Notes under the pieces: generated by a model
The model's database searches: none
Seen by the model: the letters and a program-made list of their open reading frames with translations, nothing else
What the model was told of the DNA's origin: nothing
Source: Dyadobacter psychrotolerans
Lineage (GTDB): Bacteria > Bacteroidota > Bacteroidia > Cytophagales > Spirosomataceae
DNA: 64,000 nt
Direction of reading: 5' to 3'
Assembly (NCBI RefSeq): GCF_004349265.1
Contig: NZ_SMFL01000014.1
Span: 1-64,000 of the forward strand
Made by a program: the position numbers and the translations under genes
Shown: in pieces, positions 45,098 to 53,758 of the stretch
Numbering within the stretch: position 1 is the stretch's first letter
Layout: every line of letters starts with the position of its first letter

Positions 45098-45976
45098 ATG
45101 AGAAAGGTTTTGCTGCTTACTTCACTATTAATTTCTCTTTCGTTAGTAGGTTGTGAATTAAAAAAGAAGGGGAAAGAAAAGCAAGACAAAAAAAACTCAA
45201 CTGGTATTCTGGCAAACTTTGACCTTAATAAACCGGAAAAATTTAACATGCCCGAAAGTCTCCAGGAAATATCCGGCATTGCGTTTAATGACGAAAAAAG
45301 TGATACCATTTATGCAATCAACGACGAAGAAGGAAAAGTTTTCAGACTAGGCTGGAATGTTCCCAAGCAGCTGCATGCCAAATTTGGCAAACAGGGAGAT
45401 TACGAAGATGTCACCATTGCAAACGGCCATGTAATTGTATTGAAAAGCAATGGTAGCCTGTTTACTTTCCCTTTTTCAGATGCTATTTATGACGAGGTAG
45501 ATCAGGTTAGGGAGATAAGAGCCTTGCTTCCCAAAGGTGAGTACGAAGGCATGTTTGCCGATCAGTTCAATAACCAGCTTTATGTGCTCTGCAAAAAGTG
45601 TGATGCAGATTATTCCTGGAACACAACTTCCGGTTACGTTATAGAGCTTGGAGATTCATTGTATGTTTCTTCCCCATTTCAAATTGATGTAGCGGGTATA
45701 AAAGAGTACAAAGGTAAAGTCAAAGAAGGGTTTCGACCATCTGGCCTGGCTAAAAACCCGCTATCTAATGAATGGTTTATCATTTCCGCTTCGAATAAAT
45801 TATTGATTGTAACAGATTCGAAATGGAAAATTAAAGAAGCATTCCCGTTGACGGGAAATCTTTTTAATCAGCCGGAAGGAATTGCCTTTGACAAAATTGG
45901 AAACCTATATATCTCAAATGAAGGGGACGACCTGACGCTGGGGAACATACTAAAATTTGAGCGCAAACCTAAGTGA
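45098..45976 (+). CDS. SdiA-regulated-type lipoprotein
   Basis: This 292-residue protein has a lipoprotein signal (LISLSLVGC, lipid Cys near 22) and a Lys-rich linker. It is followed by a beta-propeller-like domain with QEISGIAFN, AINDEEGKVFRL, KQGDYEDVTI, GEYEGMF and a late FNQPEGIAFDKIGNLYISNE. These repeated SGIA/EGIA patterns are typical of SdiA-regulated domain proteins. Their ligand is not established. Just 34 bp separate it from the next large gene, which it may share a transcript with. Confidence 0.82.
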   Translation: MRKVLLLTSLLISLSLVGCELKKKGKEKQDKKNSTGILANFDLNKPEKFNMPESLQEISGIAFNDEKSDTIYAINDEEGKVFRLGWNVPKQLHAKFGKQGDYEDVTIANGHVIVLKSNGSLFTFPFSDAIYDEVDQVREIRALLPKGEYEGMFADQFNNQLYVLCKKCDADYSWNTTSGYVIELGDSLYVSSPFQIDVAGIKEYKGKVKEGFRPSGLAKNPLSNEWFIISASNKLLIVTDSKWKIKEAFPLTGNLFNQPEGIAFDKIGNLYISNEGDDLTLGNILKFERKPK

Positions 45977-46010
45977 CTATTTAGCACATGAAACATTCTA
46001 CTTACAAAAT

Positions 46011-49000
46011 ATGATGAAGACTTGTATCAGGCTTTCAATGCTTCTGACCAGTTTAATACTGGTTTCTTCGTGCTCAAGTTATAAGCCTCAGTACAGCAGT
46101 GCGGCCAAAGACTGGAATTCACAACCTGGCGATTCTCTCCTGGAGGCTGTTCATACGATGTATCTGGTCGGAGACGCCGGAAATCAAACACCACAAAACG
46201 CAGCGCCGGTCTTAACATTTCTAAAGTCCCGGCTGGCAACAGAAACACAAAACACTTCTCTGCTTTTCATGGGAGACAATATTTACGATAAAGGCATGCC
46301 TGCTGTCCAGGATTCTTTAAAACGAAAAATAGCTGAGTACCGGATTGTATCCCAACTCGAAACGCTCGACGACTTTAAGGGAAAACCGCTTTTTATTCCC
46401 GGCAACCATGACTGGAACGGCTGGGGTAAAGAAGGTTTAAAACGTCAGGAGGACTTTATTGAAAATTATCTCAGCAACAAACGTAAAGCAAGCGGAGAAG
46501 ACTTTACTAATTATTTTCTACCTGACGACGACTGCTCGGGTCCGGAAGCTATTGAGCTTAACGACAATGTGGTCATTATTGTGATTGACTCGCAATGGTG
46601 GCTGGCCGATTGGGACAAAGACTACAAAATCAACGAGGGCTGCACCATCAAAAACCGTGCAACATTTACTTTCCTTTTTGAAAACATGGTTCGCAAATAC
46701 AAAAATAAGAATGTTGTTATAGCGATGCACCATCCTGCTTATACGTATGGCCCCCACGGCGGCGGTTCTACACTGCGCCAGCATATATTTCCACTGGTAG
46801 ATTTAAATCCGAAACTATATATTCCACTGCCAGTGCTCGGTAGTCTTGGTGTGCTGCTCAGAAGCACGATTGGATCAAGGCAGGATTCGCCAAACAAACA
46901 CTACCGGGACCTGAGACAATCACTGCTGGCGGGCACGGGCAAAAACGGGAGCTTTATTTTTGCCAGCGGACACGAACATGCGCTGGAATACATCGAAAGA
47001 TCCGGTCAAAAGTTTATCGTTAGCGGCAGCGGATCAAAGGTAAGTCCGGTCAGGCTGGGAAAAGGAGCTGAATTCGTTTCAGGTAATCCAGGCTTTAGCA
47101 CACTTGTCTTTTATAAGAACGGCGAAACCTGGACCCGGTTCTGGCATGTAAATAAAGATGGAACGAAGGCCAAAATGGTTTTTCAAAAGAAAATAAAGAA
47201 TGCCTTGCCAAGTGTGAAAGAAGATTCGCAGATAAGCTTTGCACAGTATGAGATGCATTCCGATTCTTCATCGCAACCCATCACTATCAATAAGGTAAAA
47301 CCTTCGGGCAGGTTTCACAATTTCATGCTTGGAGAACACAACCGAAAATTATATCTGGAGAAATATCCGTTCCCTGTTCTTGATCTGGCCACTTATAAGG
47401 GTGGCTTGACACCATTGAAACAAGGCGGCGGCAACCAGACCAATTCTTTGCGTGTCCGTGATTCGATTGGGAAAGAATATGTCTTCCGTAGCATGACCAA
47501 GGACGTAAGCCGCCTGCTGCCATTTCCTTTTAACAAAATGACCGCGGCCAAATATCTGGCAGAAGACAATTTTCTGTCTACGCATCCTTTTGCACCTTTG
47601 GCCATTCCGGGACTAGCCGCCGCCATTGACGTTTATCATACCAATCCGAAGTTATTTTATATTCCCGCTCAGCCAGGGCTGGCGGCATTCAATCAGTCGT
47701 TTGCAGGCGGTGTAGCTTTGGTGGAGGAACGTCCATCAGGAAAAAAATGGAAAAATAATCCCGACTTTGGAAATCCGGATGATATCATTAATACGCCGGA
47801 ACTGATCGAAAAAATGCTTCTGAATAACAACCACAAAGTGGACGCCTCGTGGGCGCTAAGGACCCGCTTTTTGGATTTCCTGGTCGGTGACTGGGACCGC
47901 CACGATGACCAATGGGTTTGGGCTGACATCAAACAAGCGGACGGCTCCCATTTATATCGCCCGATTCCCCGCGACCGTGACCAGGCGTTTTCCAAATACG
48001 ATGGTTTTCTGACAGGTATAGCGGGCTTCACTATGCCTTTTTTACACCAGCTTCAAACATACGGACCACAGATCAAAAACTACAAATGGAACACGTGGAG
48101 TGCAAGACTTTTTGACCGTACTTTCCTGAATGAACTGGATTGGCAGCAATGGGAGCAGCAGGTTAAGTATGTCCAGAGCAAACTAACCGATAAGGATATA
48201 GAGGATGCATTCTTAAACTGGCCGGTTAAGGCATATGATCTGACGGCAGATCATCTGATCAAAAGTGTTAAGGCACGCCGGGACAATCTGCTGGAAATCG
48301 CAAAGGCGCATTATGACTTTATTGGAAAACATGTCAATGTATTGGGCACAGATGAACGGGAAAGGATCGAAGTACAACGCATTGACGAACAGCATACTCT
48401 GGTTAAAATATTTGAGATCAGAAAAGACGGTACAGTTAAACAGCCAACTTTCAACCGGACTTTTGACCACCTTGTTACAGAAGAGATCAATATTTACGGC
48501 AACGGCGCGAACGACCAGTTTGTCGTGACAGGAAATGTTCACAAAGGAATCAAAGTCAGGCTGATCGGAGGCTCTGGCAATGACTTTTTTGCCGACAGTT
48601 CCGCTATTTCAGCAGGTATTAAAAAGACTCTGGTTTATGATGATTTAAAGCAAAATACAGTTTTAGCAGGGAATGAAACGAAAGACAACCGCACATCCTT
48701 ATACCGCTTTAATGTCTACGACAGACGCGGCTCCGATTCAGAATATGACATTACTTTACCTGTTCCAATCATTGGCGCCAACCCCGATGACGGTTTTTTA
48801 CTGGGTGCCAACTTCAATATGACCAAATATGGTTTCAAAAAAGAGCCATTTTCTTCCTCACAGCGCTTTGGAGGCAGTTACGCTTTCGGGACCAAAGCAT
48901 TTAAGATTCACTACTCAGCCGATTTCATTAATGCTTTTCAAAAATTTGATTTCTATATTGATTCCTATTACCATGGTCCTACTTATGCTTTTAACTATGC

Positions 49001-49799
49001 CGGCATGGGCAATGCAACGGTTCGGACTGTAACGGACCCTAATTATTACCGCGTAAGACAAACCGGCTTTAAAGTCTTTCCTGCTTTAAAAAAACGCTTT
49101 GCAGCCAACACCGGATCTTTTGCTTTTGGTCCGGTTCTGGAAATCTCGGATATTGAATCAACATCCGGAAGATATATCACCAGTGATCAAACCGGACTTT
49201 CTAATGACATTTTTAAAACCAAATATTACAGCGGGGCAAAATTCATTTTTGATTTCACCAATGTAGATAATTTCTTCGCTCCTCATACAGGTATCCGTTT
49301 TCATTCAGATGCAAACTGGACCGCCAACCTGAAAGAAAATAAAAACTTCACCTCTTTAAATACACAATTAACTTTCTACAAAAGTCTGGATGCCAGGGAA
49401 AACTTTATACTGGCCTCACGCGTGGGCAGCGGATTGAATTTTGGAAAAGGTTATGAATTCTTCCAGATGCCTACAATTGGCGGCCAGCTGGGTGTAAGGG
49501 GATACCGAACGGAAAGATTTTACGGCAAAAGTACACTTTGGCATAACACGGATCTTCGTGTGAAGTTCGGCAGCAGTTATAATCCGACCTTACCGTTCAC
49601 CTTCGGCTGCTATGGCAGTTTTGACTATGGCAGAGTATGGCTGGACAATGACAAAACAGGCAACTGGCATTACAGCTATGGTGGTGGCATTTACTTCGCT
49701 CCGATTGATATTCTTATCTTTTCGGTGGGTGCATTCATACCGAAAGAAAATGACGAAGAATCTCCCAGAATTACTTTAAGACTTGGTTTTGAGTTTTGA
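46011..49799 (+). CDS. Phosphatase-barrel fusion with a possible kinase-like middle domain
   Basis: This 1262-residue lipoprotein-like protein (lipobox SLILVSSC) has a calcineurin-like phosphatase domain with YLVGDAG (about 53), GDNIYDKG (88), PGNHDW (131), MHHPAY (240) and SGHEHAL (320). The middle region (about 440-860) holds RFLDFLVGDWDRHDDQW and YRPIPRDRDQAF near 616-655. These resemble the metal/nucleotide motifs of CotH/FAM20C/HipA-like kinases, though I cannot prove the fold. The end (about 920-1262) is a D15/BamA-type outer-membrane barrel. The start at 46011 is preferred over an earlier codon at 45957, since it begins a normal signal. Two functions in one surface protein is unusual. 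Confidence 0.8.
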   Translation: MMKTCIRLSMLLTSLILVSSCSSYKPQYSSAAKDWNSQPGDSLLEAVHTMYLVGDAGNQTPQNAAPVLTFLKSRLATETQNTSLLFMGDNIYDKGMPAVQDSLKRKIAEYRIVSQLETLDDFKGKPLFIPGNHDWNGWGKEGLKRQEDFIENYLSNKRKASGEDFTNYFLPDDDCSGPEAIELNDNVVIIVIDSQWWLADWDKDYKINEGCTIKNRATFTFLFENMVRKYKNKNVVIAMHHPAYTYGPHGGGSTLRQHIFPLVDLNPKLYIPLPVLGSLGVLLRSTIGSRQDSPNKHYRDLRQSLLAGTGKNGSFIFASGHEHALEYIERSGQKFIVSGSGSKVSPVRLGKGAEFVSGNPGFSTLVFYKNGETWTRFWHVNKDGTKAKMVFQKKIKNALPSVKEDSQISFAQYEMHSDSSSQPITINKVKPSGRFHNFMLGEHNRKLYLEKYPFPVLDLATYKGGLTPLKQGGGNQTNSLRVRDSIGKEYVFRSMTKDVSRLLPFPFNKMTAAKYLAEDNFLSTHPFAPLAIPGLAAAIDVYHTNPKLFYIPAQPGLAAFNQSFAGGVALVEERPSGKKWKNNPDFGNPDDIINTPELIEKMLLNNNHKVDASWALRTRFLDFLVGDWDRHDDQWVWADIKQADGSHLYRPIPRDRDQAFSKYDGFLTGIAGFTMPFLHQLQTYGPQIKNYKWNTWSARLFDRTFLNELDWQQWEQQVKYVQSKLTDKDIEDAFLNWPVKAYDLTADHLIKSVKARRDNLLEIAKAHYDFIGKHVNVLGTDERERIEVQRIDEQHTLVKIFEIRKDGTVKQPTFNRTFDHLVTEEINIYGNGANDQFVVTGNVHKGIKVRLIGGSGNDFFADSSAISAGIKKTLVYDDLKQNTVLAGNETKDNRTSLYRFNVYDRRGSDSEYDITLPVPIIGANPDDGFLLGANFNMTKYGFKKEPFSSSQRFGGSYAFGTKAFKIHYSADFINAFQKFDFYIDSYYHGPTYAFNYAGMGNATVRTVTDPNYYRVRQTGFKVFPALKKRFAANTGSFAFGPVLEISDIESTSGRYITSDQTGLSNDIFKTKYYSGAKFIFDFTNVDNFFAPHTGIRFHSDANWTANLKENKNFTSLNTQLTFYKSLDARENFILASRVGSGLNFGKGYEFFQMPTIGGQLGVRGYRTERFYGKSTLWHNTDLRVKFGSSYNPTLPFTFGCYGSFDYGRVWLDNDKTGNWHYSYGGGIYFAPIDILIFSVGAFIPKENDEESPRITLRLGFEF

Positions 49800-49915
49800 T
49801 TAGACCGGGCGAAATATCAGTAACTACCTTACAATCATACAACAAAAGACCTCATTTGTCTATTTCGGCCTTTCCGGTTATTTCAGACCTTTAATAAATC
49901 TTAAATGTAAAAACC

Positions 49916-50473
49916 ATGAAAGCATTAATCATGATAGGTTTGTTATCCATTTACGGCTTGGGTTACAACGTACTGCCAAAGGAAAATCTGGCGAAATCCT
50001 TTCTGATGGACACCTTACCGGTTCCCAGAGAAATACCGAACCTCTTATTTTATTTACAACGAGATCCTGACTCTAATACGATCTGCTACACACTTAACCT
50101 GGACAAGAACGGACTCTTAAACGAAAAGGACCCGGTTAAGATATTCTGGGTAAGATATGCGGGAGATGGAAGCCGTAAAGAACTCAATTACCTTCAAAAG
50201 AAGTATGCGTACGGCATTACGGTCAAAGCTGATGGCAAAGATCATTTCGAGATAAAATCCGTGGCTTATCCGCGTAGAACATTACATTTAAAGAAAAACG
50301 ATAGTAACAAGTACCAAGTAAGAACGACCATCAATGACAAGGAATGTGCATTGCAGCGGGTATTTATTCGTATTACAGGCGGTACTCCAATATCTCCCAA
50401 AGTGGAATATATAGAGCTGCAGGGAACAGATTATACAACGGGCAAAATGGTTGTAGAAAGAGTGAAGGTATAG
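49916..50473 (+). CDS. Exported DUF4833-like protein
   Basis: This 185-residue protein has a weak N-terminal signal (MIGLLSIYGLGYNVLP) and a small domain with LLFYLQRDPDSNTICY, NPVKIFWVRYAGDG-like and ELNYLQKKYAYGI segments that fit DUF4833. No enzyme motif is seen. It follows the fusion protein by 116 bp in the same direction. Localisation is probably periplasmic. The function is unknown. Confidence 0.7.
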   Translation: MKALIMIGLLSIYGLGYNVLPKENLAKSFLMDTLPVPREIPNLLFYLQRDPDSNTICYTLNLDKNGLLNEKDPVKIFWVRYAGDGSRKELNYLQKKYAYGITVKADGKDHFEIKSVAYPRRTLHLKKNDSNKYQVRTTINDKECALQRVFIRITGGTPISPKVEYIELQGTDYTTGKMVVERVKV

Positions 50474-50480
50474 GGAATCT

Positions 50481-50711
50481 ATGAATATTTTTATCAGCAA
50501 CGACATGGATGAGGACACAGACCAACCTAAAACTTCGCTGACAAAAAATGGCAGCACCGAAGAAAAAGATGCGCAGGGATCAGAAGTTGCCAGGAAATCT
50601 GTCTGGTCTTCTCAGACGACCTTAACCGGCAATGATTCCGAAGCAACCGAGGAAGTTCGAAGGGCTGTTGCGGAGTATAACAATAATTTGTTTTGGAATA
50701 TGAGGTATTGA
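50481..50711 (+). CDS. Small acidic hypothetical protein (76 residues)
   Basis: The frame starts MNIFISNDMDEDTDQPKTS and is rich in Asp, Glu, Thr and Ser, ending AEYNNNLFWNMRY. No domain is recognised; the body looks disordered. It starts 7 bp after the DUF4833-like gene and ends just before a strong terminator. It is probably real by position, but composition alone cannot show this. Confidence 0.45.
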   Translation: MNIFISNDMDEDTDQPKTSLTKNGSTEEKDAQGSEVARKSVWSSQTTLTGNDSEATEEVRRAVAEYNNNLFWNMRY

Positions 50712-50729
50712 ATTTTTATTCACAATACA

Positions 50730-50774
50730 AAGAAATTCCCTGCTACCAGTGACGCTGATAGCAGGGAATTTCTT
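50730..50774. terminator. Bidirectional terminator between convergent genes
   Basis: AAGAAATTCCCTGCTA and its exact reverse complement make a 16-bp stem around a 13-base loop. A short T-rich stretch follows on each strand. It separates the rightward DUF4833-like genes from the leftward dehydrogenase gene, whose stop codon it overlaps. Confidence 0.85.
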
Positions 50775-51879
50775 AACGAGGCATCCGAATAACCGCCTTC
50801 AGCGTAATCCCGCTTTCCGAATCCTCAACAGCCTGATTGATATCTTCCAATTCATAGAACCGGATCAACTTATCAAAAGGGAAAAGTCCTTTTTGATACA
50901 ACTCGATCAGTCGGGGTATAATGAGATCCGGAACGCCGTCTCCTTCTAAAACATATTCAATGGATTTTCCGACGAAGAGCGCTGCGTTGTCAACTTCAAG
51001 TTTTGCGGAAGCTGAAACAGCCACCAGTGCACATTTACCCCGTACCTTCAATGATGTAACGGCCTGATTGATCACTTCATTTCGACCCGTAGTATCCAGC
51101 GCATAATGCACACCGTCTGGCAAAATATGTTGTTTGATAAAAACAGAGGCCTCCTGACTCCTGCTGTTGATCGTATGCGTGGCACCGACGGTTCTGGCAA
51201 ATTCCAGTCTGTTGTCGTGAACATCGACTGCAATAATGGTCGTGCAACCGGCCGCTTTAGCTGCCATTAGTCCGGCTAGCCCAACAGGGCCTACACCAAA
51301 AACTACCAGACTTTCGCCAGCTTTTGGATTCAGTACGTTTAGCACTGTCCCGGCACCTGTCTGCATTCCGCAGCCCAACGGACCCAGTATTTCCAATGGC
51401 ACATCTTGCGGTACTTTTACAACATTGCTTTCGCTTGTTAGTGAATAGGTAGCAAAAGAGGACTGACCAAAGAAAAATCCGCCAAGCTGACGCCCTTCAT
51501 GGTCGTGGTATGGGCAGGATCCGTCTGTTCGCGGCCCGGCGATATTCAACCTGAAAAGTTCCTTGCAGTAAGCCGGATGACCTGAAAGGCAGTAATCACA
51601 TTTACCACAACTCGAAGGTGCCAGTACAACGTGATCACCTGGCTTTACCTTGGTTACACTGCTTCCGACTTTCTCGACAATGCCAGCCCCCTCGTGGCCC
51701 AGAACTGCGGGTAAAGGAACAGGCAAATGCTGATCACGTACAGCCAGGTCCGTATGACAAAGTCCTGTGGCCACTACTTTTACGAGTACTTCGGTCGACC
51801 GCAGTTCCGTATCCAGTTCCAGGTCCTTTATTACAAATGGCACATGTGCCTCTTCTAAAACTGCTGCTTTAATTTTCAT
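50773..51879 (-). CDS. Zinc-dependent alcohol dehydrogenase (MDR family)
   Basis: This 368-residue protein is a class III-like zinc alcohol dehydrogenase. The catalytic-zinc Cys lies in ATGLCHTDLAVRD near residue 38, GHEGAGIVEKVG follows near 61, and the structural zinc site CGKCDYCLSGHPAYC lies near 91. The GVGPVGLAGLMAAK dinucleotide fold near 197 would bind NAD. It oxidises alcohols to aldehydes. An aldehyde dehydrogenase gene stands directly upstream on the same strand, so the pair can convert alcohol to acid. The substrate is not predictable; aryl or branched alcohols are possible. Confidence 0.9.
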   Translation of the reverse strand: MKIKAAVLEEAHVPFVIKDLELDTELRSTEVLVKVVATGLCHTDLAVRDQHLPVPLPAVLGHEGAGIVEKVGSSVTKVKPGDHVVLAPSSCGKCDYCLSGHPAYCKELFRLNIAGPRTDGSCPYHDHEGRQLGGFFFGQSSFATYSLTSESNVVKVPQDVPLEILGPLGCGMQTGAGTVLNVLNPKAGESLVVFGVGPVGLAGLMAAKAAGCTTIIAVDVHDNRLEFARTVGATHTINSRSQEASVFIKQHILPDGVHYALDTTGRNEVINQAVTSLKVRGKCALVAVSASAKLEVDNAALFVGKSIEYVLEGDGVPDLIIPRLIELYQKGLFPFDKLIRFYELEDINQAVEDSESGITLKAVIRMPR

Positions 51880-51896
51880 AACTTATTAATTTACAA

Positions 51897-51943
51897 AAAG
51901 CGCAATCCGTCTCGGCTTATGCCTTAAAGTCGAATTGCGCTTT
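51897..51943 (-). terminator. Terminator or attenuator between the two dehydrogenase genes
   Basis: Read on the minus strand, AAAGCGCAAT pairs perfectly with ATTGCGCTTT and is followed by a T-tract. It lies after the aldehyde dehydrogenase and just before the alcohol dehydrogenase start. It may stop or attenuate transcription of the second gene. Confidence 0.65.
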
Positions 51944-51969
51944 GCATTTTATCTATATAATTTTACTAA

Positions 51970-53328
51970 TCAGGCGACGACAGATTTAAGAAGCGCTAGT
52001 TTCGCTTCCGTATGCGGGGAATATTTCACATCCGGGTCAGATACAAGTTCCTTGTCGAGAATGCTTTTGTAATGCGAAAAAGCCTTGAATCCCGCTTGCC
52101 CATGATAATTTCCGATACCACTGTCCCCTACTCCACCAAACGGCAGATCACCGTTGGAAATATGCATCAGCGCCTCATTGACACATCCGCCTCCAAAAGA
52201 AACTTCGCTGAGCACTTTTTCTTTGATTGTTTCATCCTTCGTAAAAAGATAAAGCGCCAAAGGTTTGGGACGTTCCTTTATTGCGGCGATCACACAATCC
52301 AGATCGTCATACGTTAAAATTGGAAGAATGGGTCCAAAAATTTCTTCTTGCATTACCTTGTCCTCCCAAGTAACACCCGTCATCACTGTCGGCTCGATAA
52401 ACCGCTTTTCTATATCATACTGACCACCCACAAATACTTTTGATGGATCGATCAGCGCGGAAACCCGCGAGGTATTACGCTCATTGACAATATTCACAAA
52501 ATTCTCATTCGCTATACTATAATCTGCTGCAATAATCTCCGCAGCCACTTTATCAAGAAACTCTTTTTGAACCTGCTCGTGCACATACACATAATCTGGT
52601 GCAATACAGGTCTGTCCGGCATTGATAAATTTAGCCCATATCATCCTTTTTGCGGCAATTTCCAGATCACTGTCATCCGTAACAATTACAGGGCTCTTTC
52701 CTCCCAGTTCCAGAATAACCGGTGTCAGGTGCTTTGCAGCGGCCTGGTAGACGATTTTACCAACCGGAACACTTCCTGTAAAAAAGATAACATCAAATTT
52801 CTGTTCAAGAAGTGCTGTTGTCTGTGGAATTCCTCCTTCAACTGCCGCCAGGTATTTGCGATCAAAATTTTCGTTGATCAGTTTTGCTACCAGTCCGCTG
52901 CTGTGAGCTGTGAGCTCACTTGGCTTGAGAATGACTGTGCAGCCTGCCGCAATCGCAGCCACAACCGGGCCGAGGGAAAGTTGATAAGGATAGTTCCATG
53001 GCCCGATTACCAGACTTACTCCCAAAGGCTCTGGAATGATGTAGCTTTTGGCAGGCTCGTTCAGAAGGTTGGTTTTGATGGGTTTGATTTGCGCCCAGTC
53101 ACTAAGTTCGCTGATAGCGGTCTTCAATTCGTCATAAACAATGTAAAGCTCGGTCAAAAATGTTTCAAATTTGGCTTTGCCGTAATCCTTATGAATCGCA
53201 TCACCGAGTTTGTCTTCATTAAGCAGGATCAGATCATAAAGCTTTTGTAATTGTGTAATCCTGAAATCAACAGGTTTCGTTGCATTACTGTTGAAGTAGC
53301 TGCGCTGTAGTTTTACTAACTCTTCCAT
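51970..53328 (-). CDS. Aldehyde dehydrogenase (class 3-like)
   Basis: This 452-residue protein has the ALDH hallmarks: LVIGPWNYPYQLSLGP near 105, FFTGSVPVGKIV (the NAD-binding FTGS loop) near 180, the catalytic Glu in LELGGKSPVIV near 205, and the catalytic Cys in NAGQTCIAPDYV near 240. Its length near 450 fits the class 3/fatty-aldehyde branch, which lacks the tail of longer ALDHs. It feeds or is fed by the downstream alcohol dehydrogenase. The N-terminus EELVKLQRSYF shows no signal. Confidence 0.92.
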   Translation of the reverse strand: MEELVKLQRSYFNSNATKPVDFRITQLQKLYDLILLNEDKLGDAIHKDYGKAKFETFLTELYIVYDELKTAISELSDWAQIKPIKTNLLNEPAKSYIIPEPLGVSLVIGPWNYPYQLSLGPVVAAIAAGCTVILKPSELTAHSSGLVAKLINENFDRKYLAAVEGGIPQTTALLEQKFDVIFFTGSVPVGKIVYQAAAKHLTPVILELGGKSPVIVTDDSDLEIAAKRMIWAKFINAGQTCIAPDYVYVHEQVQKEFLDKVAAEIIAADYSIANENFVNIVNERNTSRVSALIDPSKVFVGGQYDIEKRFIEPTVMTGVTWEDKVMQEEIFGPILPILTYDDLDCVIAAIKERPKPLALYLFTKDETIKEKVLSEVSFGGGCVNEALMHISNGDLPFGGVGDSGIGNYHGQAGFKAFSHYKSILDKELVSDPDVKYSPHTEAKLALLKSVVA

Positions 53329-53758
53329 TACTTGTTTGTTTAATTGAAAATTTATTGTGGGGATTGGTTATTACTACTATTCAGTATGTGTCACCGCTCA
53401 TGGTCGGTCAACACTGCATGGAGATAAGTACAACATTTCTCAGAAGGTGGGATCAATCATACCAGTGCTTAGCATCAGCTTCCGATTTCAGCGCCGAACG
53501 AATTCGTTTTGAGAGACAAAACTACTCCGGCCAAAGTTGTCTGGCAATGTACATTTATAGGTATCAGTTGCACATAAATTTATAGCTAACATACTGATAA
53601 ACAAATACTTTTAATTCCTACATTAGCCGTCAGAGATATATTTAAGGTAGGATTATCAATGATCGTTCAGCCAGAATTAAGCGTAAGGCAACAGTTTTGT
53701 TTTGGCCAGATTTTCTTATCTGAAAGATTCTAATGGGGAATAAAAAAAGTTTAAAACT
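53329..53758. other. Divergent intergenic region of about 430 bp
   Basis: It separates the leftward aldehyde dehydrogenase from the rightward kinase cluster and must hold promoters for both. No box matching TAnnTTTG is clear. No gene is supported. Confidence 0.35.
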
